A stretch of 64,000 nt of DNA from Hymenobacter sp. HSC-4F20. GTDB taxonomy: Bacteria; Bacteroidota; Bacteroidia; Cytophagales; Hymenobacteraceae. This document shows, in pieces, positions 58,920-64,000 of this stretch. The notes beneath the pieces were generated by a model. The model had not been told where the DNA came from and ran no database searches. It worked only from the letters and a program-made list of their open reading frames with translations. The translations under genes and the position numbers were made by a program. The stretch covers positions 434,001-498,000 of the forward strand of contig NZ_JAHZTD010000001.1 in assembly GCF_019599275.1 (NCBI RefSeq). Direction: 5' to 3'. How positions within the stretch are numbered: the first letter of the stretch is position 1; each line of letters starts with the position of its first letter.

Positions 58920-58980
58920 CGTCCCCTAACGCGTACGCCCCCGAAACCAGAGGTTTCGGAGGCGTACGCGTTAGGGGACG
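58920..58980. terminator. Long inverted repeat between convergent genes
   Basis: A 29-bp stem with one mismatch (arms 58920-58948 and 58952-58980, loop AGA). Arms begin GTCCCCTAACGCGTACGCC. It lies between the metzincin gene and the ABC exporter, and may end both transcripts. There is no T-run. Confidence 0.55.
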
Positions 58981-58997
58981 CTACTAGCGGAGGGGCA

Positions 58998-60794
58998 CTA
59001 CACGGCAGCGGGCTGCCGGCCTGAAGCAATGGTAGCCTGGGGCCGCTCCCCAATTTGCTGGCGCCACATGGCGTAGTAAAGGCCGCGCTGGGCCAGCAGC
59101 TCCTCGTGGCGGCCTGCCTCGGCAATGCGGCCCCGCTCCAGCACAAAAATGCGGTCGGCGTGCAGGATGGTGCTCAGGCGGTGGGCAATGAGGATGGTAA
59201 TGTGCTGGCGGGAGCCCGACAACTCGCGCACGGTCTGGCTGATTTCCTCCTCCGTGAGCGAGTCGAGGGCGGAGGTAGCTTCGTCGAACACGAGCAGGGT
59301 AGGGCGGCGCAGCAGGGCCCGGGCAATGCTCAGGCGCTGCTTTTCTCCCCCCGAGACTTTCACGCCGCCCTCCCCAATCACCGTATCCAGGCCCTGGGGG
59401 GCGCGGGCCAGTAAGGAATCGGCGGCGGCTTGGTGCAGGGCCCGCAGGCACTGCTCGTCGGTGGCCTGTGGGGCCACGAAGCGCAGGTTCTCGCGGATGG
59501 TGCCGGCAAACAGCTGGGTGTCCTGGGTCACGAAGCCGATTTGCTCCCGCAGCGCATCCAGATCCAGCTCCGGGCCCGGAATGCCATTGTACAGAATCTG
59601 GCCCGTAGCGGGAGGATAGAGCCCTACCAGCAGCTTCACCAGGGTAGTTTTGCCCGAGCCCGAAGGTCCCACAAAGGCAATGGTTTCGCCGAGCCTGGTC
59701 TGGAAGCTGATGCCGTCGAGGGCCGGGGCGCTGGCCGTCAGGTGCTGGAAATGTACGTCGTTGAAGGCCAGCGTTTCAATCTGCTTTACTACCTGCGGGT
59801 GGGCCGGCTTGGCTTCCTTGGGCGTGTCGAGAATCTGCTGGTAGTTGGCCATGGAGGCCTCCGTTTCGCGGTACACGTTGATAATGGTGCCCATTTCCTG
59901 CAAGGGCCCAAAAATGGCGAACGAGTAAATAAAGAAGGAGAAGAACTCCCCCACGGAAATTGTGCGCTGTACCACCAGAAACAGCAGCATCAGCAAAATC
60001 ACGTTGCGCATCAGGTTCACGAAGGTGCCCTGCACAAAGGACAAGGAGCGCAGGTAGCGCACCTTTTTCAGTTCCAGCTTCAGGATTTTCTCGGTGGTAG
60101 CATTCAGGCGCTGGGTTTCCTGCTGGGCCAGCCCCAGGCTTTTCACTAGCTCAATATTGCGCAGGCTTTCGGTGGTGGAGCCGGCCAGGGCCGTGGTTTC
60201 GGCCACAATGGTTTTCTGAATTACCTTGATGCGCTTGCTCAGGAACAAACTCAGCGTGCCCAGCAGCGGAATGGTTAGAAAGTATACCACTGCAATGGGC
60301 CAGTACACGCTGATGGCGTACCACGAGACAAAGATGATGGCCACCAGGGAAATAAAGAGCACATTTATAAAGCTCTGGATCAGCTTTTCCACGTCCGTGC
60401 GCACCTTCTGAAGCTTACCCAGCGTTTCGCCGGAGCGCTGGTCCTCGAACACCTGGTAGGGCAGTTCCAGGGAGTGGCGCAGTCCATCGGAGTACAGCTC
60501 GGCCCCCAGGCGCTGGGTGATGACGTTGGTGTAGTAGTCCTGGAAGTTTTTGGCGATGCGCGAGACCATGGCCACCCCCAGGGCCTGCAAAATCAGCAGC
60601 CCTGCTCCCCCGCTCAGGAACTCCCAGAAGCCGGGGTGCTGAGCGTTGCGCACGGCCGGCGTCACAAACCGGTCGATGATCTGCCGCAGAATATACGGGT
60701 CGAGCAGGGAAAACACCTGGTTGATGGCGGCCAGCAGCAGGGCCAGCCCCAGCAAGCCCCAGTAGTGGCGCAGATAGCGGTACAGTAGTTTCAT
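58998..60794 (-). CDS. ABC exporter (half transporter with fused membrane and ATPase domains)
   Basis: The ATG at 60792-60794 (MKLLYRYLRHYWGLLGLALLLAAIN) begins the first helix; the longer frame adds an unlikely Pro-rich stretch. 598 residues. Six helices lie at about 10-320, with ABC-membrane motifs. The ATPase has Walker A GPSGSGKTTLVK at about 390, the signature VSGGEKQRLSIARALL at about 492-507, and Walker B LLVFDEATSALDS at about 511-523. Like MsbA/LmrA, it would act as a homodimer exporting lipids or drugs. Substrate unknown. Confidence 0.92.
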   Translation of the reverse strand: MKLLYRYLRHYWGLLGLALLLAAINQVFSLLDPYILRQIIDRFVTPAVRNAQHPGFWEFLSGGAGLLILQALGVAMVSRIAKNFQDYYTNVITQRLGAELYSDGLRHSLELPYQVFEDQRSGETLGKLQKVRTDVEKLIQSFINVLFISLVAIIFVSWYAISVYWPIAVVYFLTIPLLGTLSLFLSKRIKVIQKTIVAETTALAGSTTESLRNIELVKSLGLAQQETQRLNATTEKILKLELKKVRYLRSLSFVQGTFVNLMRNVILLMLLFLVVQRTISVGEFFSFFIYSFAIFGPLQEMGTIINVYRETEASMANYQQILDTPKEAKPAHPQVVKQIETLAFNDVHFQHLTASAPALDGISFQTRLGETIAFVGPSGSGKTTLVKLLVGLYPPATGQILYNGIPGPELDLDALREQIGFVTQDTQLFAGTIRENLRFVAPQATDEQCLRALHQAAADSLLARAPQGLDTVIGEGGVKVSGGEKQRLSIARALLRRPTLLVFDEATSALDSLTEEEISQTVRELSGSRQHITILIAHRLSTILHADRIFVLERGRIAEAGRHEELLAQRGLYYAMWRQQIGERPQATIASGRQPAAV

Positions 60795-60982
60795 CAGATA
60801 GAAAGAAGAGGGGAGAGAGGCTAGAAGCCGGAAGGCCGCCGGAAGGTTTCGAGCCGGGGGTGGGATAGGGGAGCGGAAAAATCTGCGGCCGGGGCCCAAA
60901 GGTGGCTCTACGGCCGGTTACGCCGGCCACGGCAAGGCCAGCGCCCGGGTCTCCTGGGGCTGGTGCTGAGCTTTGAGGGATG

Positions 60983-61021
60983 TTGGAGCTTATGTTTAGA
61001 TTTTGAAAAAATAAGCTCCAA
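60983..61021 (-). terminator. Terminator-like stem after the MFS exporter gene
   Basis: TTGGAGCTTA and TAAGCTCCAA form a 10-bp stem with a T-rich loop on the minus strand, 11 bases after the stop of the gene at 61032. Confidence 0.45.
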
Positions 61022-61031
61022 AAGCTAGGCG

Positions 61032-62720
61032 CTAGGTAGCCTCGCCGGCAGTGCTGGCCACCAACCGGGTGCTACCGGGCACCATCACGGGGGGGGTAGC
61101 GGTGGGGCGGTACTGCTGGGCCAGCAGGTGAGCTACTGCGGGCGGTTCCGGGCCCTGGTGCAGCGCCCGGATGCTGGTTTTCAGCTCGGCCTCGTCGCGA
61201 CTCACGCCCCGGTCGTGCTGCTGGGCGTGCTCCTCCCACGACTCGGTCATGAAGTACTCCACCATGCGGGTAGGCTCGGCCAGATCGGCGTAGAGGCCCC
61301 AGCCAATGGCGCCCTCCCGGCGCCGGATGCGGGCCAGCTGCTCCATGAGGTAGGTGAAGGTAGGCTGGTCGGCAGGAGCAACCCGGTAGGTCGTCGTGAT
61401 AATCACCGGGCCTTCTTCAGGAGCTGGCTCGGCGGCCAGGATGGGCTCGGGACGAGGGCGGGCGGGGGTATGGTCGAGGGTTTCGGGCGAGTTGCGCAGG
61501 GAGAAGCGCAGGGCCAGCAGGGTAGTCAGGCCCAGCCACCCGGCGGCCCCGGCCAGGGCCAGCGGCAGGCCGGCCCTTTCGGCCACCGTGCCCCACACCA
61601 CGCTGCCCAGGGCCATGCCGCCCTGAATGGTGAGCAGGTAGAGGCTGATGGTGCGGGCTTGCACCCAGCGGGGCACCACGGTTTGCACGCCCACGCTAAA
61701 CGAGTTCAGCACCAGCATCCAGGCCATGCCCACCAGCGTCAGCAGAGCATAGAGCACCCAGTGGGTATCGACGTAGCCCAGGCCCAGTAAGCTCACGGCA
61801 AAGGCCACGGTAGCCAGGGTCACCCGCCAGTCGATGCTCAGGCGCTGGTTGAGGCGGGGCAGCGTCACGGCGGCCAGCACGGCCCCCAGGCCCATGCAGG
61901 AAAGCAGCAGGGAGTAAAAGGACGTGGGTTCGTGCAGGCGGCGGGCTACCACGGCGGGCATGAGGGCAAACAGGGCGCTGGCCCCGAAGGTAAAGCACAC
62001 CCCGCGCACCAGTATGTGCTGCACCGGCGGGGCAAACCGGGCGTAGCGCACTCCTCCCCGAATGGCGGCCACTACCCGTTCCGTGGCCAGGGTAGAAGTG
62101 GCCTGGGGTTCGCGCTGCCAGCGGTACACCATGTAGATAGTGGCCAGAAAGGAGAGACCGTTGAGCAGAAACGCTGCCCCGGCCGAGAAGTAGCCGATAA
62201 CCACCCCCCCCAGAGCCGGACCAAAAGCGCGGGCCAGGTTAAAGCTGACGCTGTTGAGGGCAATGGCCTGGGGTAGCTCCTGGCGGGGCACCAGCTCCGG
62301 CGTCACGGTTTGCCATACCGGGTTATTCAAAGCCCCGCCCAGCCCCAGCAGGAACGTGAGCAACAGTAAAAGCCAGGGGGTAGTGAGCCCGAGCAGGGTA
62401 GTGGCAGCCAGCACCAGGGCCACGGTGGCCATCCAGGTTTGGGTGAGCAGCAGCATCCGGCGGCGGTCCACCAGGTCGGCCAGGGCGCCCGCGGGGAGGC
62501 TCAGGAGAAACACGGGCAGGGCCGAGGCCGTCTGAAGCAGGGCTACCAGTACGGGCGAGGTTGTCAGCTCCGTCATCAGCCCCACGGCCCCCACATTCTG
62601 CATCCAGGTGCCAATATTGGACACGAAAGAGGCAATCCAGAGCATCCTAAAAAACGGAATACGCAGGGGCGTGAACGGGGAAGCCGTAGGAGCAGGAGCC
62701 GTGGTAGCGGGAGCAGACAT
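61032..62720 (-). CDS. MFS_3-type exporter with C-terminal soluble domain
   Basis: 562 residues. After a Thr/Pro/Ala-rich N-terminus the first helix begins near 22. About ten to twelve helices run to about 410; LADLVDRRRMLLLTQTWMATVALVL at about 80-104 is the loop 2-3 motif. The C-terminal part from about 425 is a soluble domain of ferredoxin-like alternation (VIITTTYRVAPADQPTFTYLMEQLARIRRREG) like the one found in the DUF894/enterobactin-exporter branch. It probably exports a small molecule such as a siderophore or drug. Confidence 0.85.
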   Translation of the reverse strand: MSAPATTAPAPTASPFTPLRIPFFRMLWIASFVSNIGTWMQNVGAVGLMTELTTSPVLVALLQTASALPVFLLSLPAGALADLVDRRRMLLLTQTWMATVALVLAATTLLGLTTPWLLLLLTFLLGLGGALNNPVWQTVTPELVPRQELPQAIALNSVSFNLARAFGPALGGVVIGYFSAGAAFLLNGLSFLATIYMVYRWQREPQATSTLATERVVAAIRGGVRYARFAPPVQHILVRGVCFTFGASALFALMPAVVARRLHEPTSFYSLLLSCMGLGAVLAAVTLPRLNQRLSIDWRVTLATVAFAVSLLGLGYVDTHWVLYALLTLVGMAWMLVLNSFSVGVQTVVPRWVQARTISLYLLTIQGGMALGSVVWGTVAERAGLPLALAGAAGWLGLTTLLALRFSLRNSPETLDHTPARPRPEPILAAEPAPEEGPVIITTTYRVAPADQPTFTYLMEQLARIRRREGAIGWGLYADLAEPTRMVEYFMTESWEEHAQQHDRGVSRDEAELKTSIRALHQGPEPPAVAHLLAQQYRPTATPPVMVPGSTRLVASTAGEAT

Positions 62721-62828
62721 GCGAAATAAGGCAGCGGGTAGAAAGCAAGCTGCTGCCTTGTACGAAAGAAAAGTCGACGGCGCCGCTTACCGTCCCTGCC
62801 AGCTACGTTCCTGCGGCGAGGTTAGCAA

Positions 62829-62857
62829 AAAGCCCTGGAACAAAGTCCCAGGGCTTT
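62829..62857 (-). terminator. Terminator of the KGG protein gene
   Basis: AAAGCCCTGG and CCAGGGCTTT form a 10-bp stem followed on the minus strand by TTTTTG, 31 bases after the stop at 62889. Confidence 0.85.
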
Positions 62858-62888
62858 CGTGGTGCAACGATCTGTCTGAAGGGGAGGC

Positions 62889-63116
62889 TTATGCAGTAAT
62901 AATACGACTGGCGCGGCTGGCCTGACCACCTTTACGGCCGGCAATTCGCGCTTCCTCTGAGGTAAAGCGGTGGCCGCGCCCGCTCTCGTGCGAGGCTTTG
63001 CCCCCTTCGCTGGCAATGCGGCGCTGAGTGGCAGGGTCCATGGCGGCAAAGCCGCGGGGGCGCTTGGGCGTTTCGGGAGCATTGGCTGAAGTAGCCATTT
63101 TTTGGTTGGTTTTCAT
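62889..63116 (-). CDS. KGG-repeat general stress protein
   Basis: 75 residues from ATG 63114-63116 (MKTNQKMATSANAPETPKRP). It has MDPATQRRIASEGGKASHESGRGH at about 26-49 and RIAGRKGGQASR at about 56-67, that is, two copies of the K/E-G-G motif of the YciG/GsiB stress family. Highly charged and predicted disordered, cytoplasmic. Members are induced by stress or starvation; no direct evidence here. It has its own terminator. Confidence 0.85.
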   Translation of the reverse strand: MKTNQKMATSANAPETPKRPRGFAAMDPATQRRIASEGGKASHESGRGHRFTSEEARIAGRKGGQASRASRIITA

Positions 63117-63154
63117 AGGAGTAGGTAGGGTGAAAGAAAGCGTAATAGGCAAGG

Positions 63155-63487
63155 CTACGTCAGATAAGGTCCAGCGTTTGAGCCCATTGGTTGCAACTCG
63201 AACACTTCATCTAGGCGCAGCAGGCATAGGGCCCGTTGCAGGGCTGGTCCTACGTTACTGAGCAGCACATGGGCGCCCGCCTGCCGGGCGAGCAGCAACT
63301 GAGATACTAGGTGGCTAACCCCGAGCGTGCGCAGGCACTGCAAATGCTGGCAATCAATGAGCAGCCGGGGCCGGGAACCAGGCTGGGTCCGGACGAGCTG
63401 GTGAGCCAGGGCCACAGGGTCAGTCGTGTTCAGATCGATGCTGAAGACAACCGGCTCAGGAGCAGAGGTAACTGGGACGTGTCGCAT
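63155..63487 (-). CDS. STAS-domain protein
   Basis: 110 residues from ATG 63485-63487 (MRHVPVTSAPEP). It shows the STAS pattern: an N-terminal strand (VVFSIDLNTTDPVALAHQL), a central strand SRPRLLIDCQHLQC at about 40-53, and the loop LRTLGVSHLVSQLLLARQAGAHVLLSNV at about 54-81. The usual phosphorylated-Ser loop (DSSG-like) is RTLG here, so classic anti-anti-sigma phosphorylation is uncertain. It stands alone with no kinase or phosphatase gene beside it. Confidence 0.75.
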   Translation of the reverse strand: MRHVPVTSAPEPVVFSIDLNTTDPVALAHQLVRTQPGSRPRLLIDCQHLQCLRTLGVSHLVSQLLLARQAGAHVLLSNVGPALQRALCLLRLDEVFELQPMGSNAGPYLT

Positions 63488-63967
63488 ACGCAAAAACAGA
63501 CAGTGGAAAGATGGTAGAAGAAGGGAGGTTGCACAGGTTGCTAGCCCTGCGCCAGATACTCGGCCAGGCTACCCGGCTTTTGGTTGAGCGCCATACATCC
63601 AATCCTGTCAGCCACAGTCCCGGCGCTCCGCCATCACAAAGTTGGGGTATGTAATCCAGAAAAAAGTCCAGATAAACTACCATTTATACTACTCCGTATT
63701 TTTCTCGTCCGTACCTACGCTGCCAGCAGAGATGTACGTTCTGCTTACCTACCAGGAGGAGACTGTACTACCTGCTAGCTGCTGTAATAGCTCGATAGGG
63801 CGGTTTTGAGTCTTATTTCCGTTCGGGGCCAACGGGTGGTCCGTAGTTTTCGCGGTCTGTCAGGGAGCAGAGGTTTCGGGGAAGTAGTGGGAAAAAGCCA
63901 AAGGCCCGGAACAAGCGTTCCGGGCCTTTGGCTTGGTAAAGGTTGTGGCAGAGCGTGCGCGTGGCCG
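63488..63967. other. Gene-free region of about 480 bases
   Basis: Lies upstream of the STAS gene. Small frames at 63456-63683 and 63584-63778 have no recognisable protein features. The only clear element is the terminator at 63895-63934. Confidence 0.45.
63895..63934 (-). terminator. Terminator of the gene at the right edge
   Basis: AAGCCAAAGGCCCGGAAC and its complement form an 18-bp stem with an AAGC loop, followed by TTTTT on the minus strand. Confidence 0.85.
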
Positions 63968-64000
63968 TTACAGGCGCAGGCCAATACCGGGGCCCAGCAA
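63968..64000 (-). CDS. C-terminal end of an unidentified gene
   Basis: Reading leftward from the window edge, the last ten codons give LLGPGIGLRL followed by TAA at 63968-63970. Too short to identify; a barrel-like ending (GLRL) is possible. The strong terminator 33 bases downstream supports a real gene end. Confidence 0.45.
   Translation of the reverse strand: MLGPGIGLRL

Noticed and set aside
63456-63984. Short minus- and plus-strand frames at the right end
   Set aside because: They overlap each other and a terminator, and have no protein signature.

Overview
This window looks like chromosomal DNA from a GC-rich member of the Bacteroidota, most likely Hymenobacter or a close relative in the Cytophagales. 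The evidence is several TonB-dependent receptors with Bacteroidota-type signal peptides, a secreted protease with a type IX secretion C-terminal sorting domain, promoters of the TAnnTTTG type without recognisable Shine-Dalgarno sites, and small protein families I recognise only from this phylum (the DUF3526 permeases, the DUF3861 protein and the zinc-ribbon protein at 50266). No rRNA, tRNA, CRISPR array, prophage or insertion sequence was recognised. The taxonomic call is inference from gene content.

Layout. 1-1258 is the end of an M61-like peptidase gene. 1481-11107 is a transport region: a TonB receptor, a palindromic operator and promoter, a small His-rich protein, a siderophore-type TonB receptor, an ABC ATPase and two DUF3526 permeases, which together look like a metal or metallophore system. 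11146-13996 has small unknown proteins, a lipoprotein and a Crp/Fnr-type regulator. 14232-18217 is a PaoABC-like molybdenum aldehyde oxidoreductase operon behind a possible structured leader. 18303-24203 is mixed: an AT-rich possible HEPN gene, a hydrolase-TPR fusion, MFS and ABC genes, an acetyltransferase and a SUKH protein, with dispersed inverted repeats between genes. 24347-34650 has a DOPA-dioxygenase-type enzyme, an M1 aminopeptidase, a pair of small membrane proteins, a GH63-like glycosidase, a dienelactone hydrolase and an ankyrin protein.

34941-44238 is an iron-uptake island. Two TonB siderophore receptors, each with a PepSY membrane protein, point outward-in around a SLC10-type transporter and a DUF3861 protein. 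Both receptor promoters carry copies of the same palindrome, so one metal-responsive repressor probably controls them. 44469-49100 holds a luciferase-like monooxygenase, a Vat-type acetyltransferase, a TauE/SafE permease, a small periplasmic protein and an SDR.

49444-52538 is the most interesting part. A divergent Lgt-family membrane protein that lacks key Lgt residues is followed by a zinc-ribbon protein, a radical SAM protein of the archaeal tetraether synthase (Tes/MJ0619) family, and a small membrane protein. It could be an undescribed lipid-modification cassette. 52833-64000 holds a lipoprotein, an Fpg-type DNA glycosylase, a PhzF protein, a divergent pair of secreted metalloproteases, an ABC exporter, an MFS exporter, a KGG stress protein, a STAS protein and the last codons of another gene.
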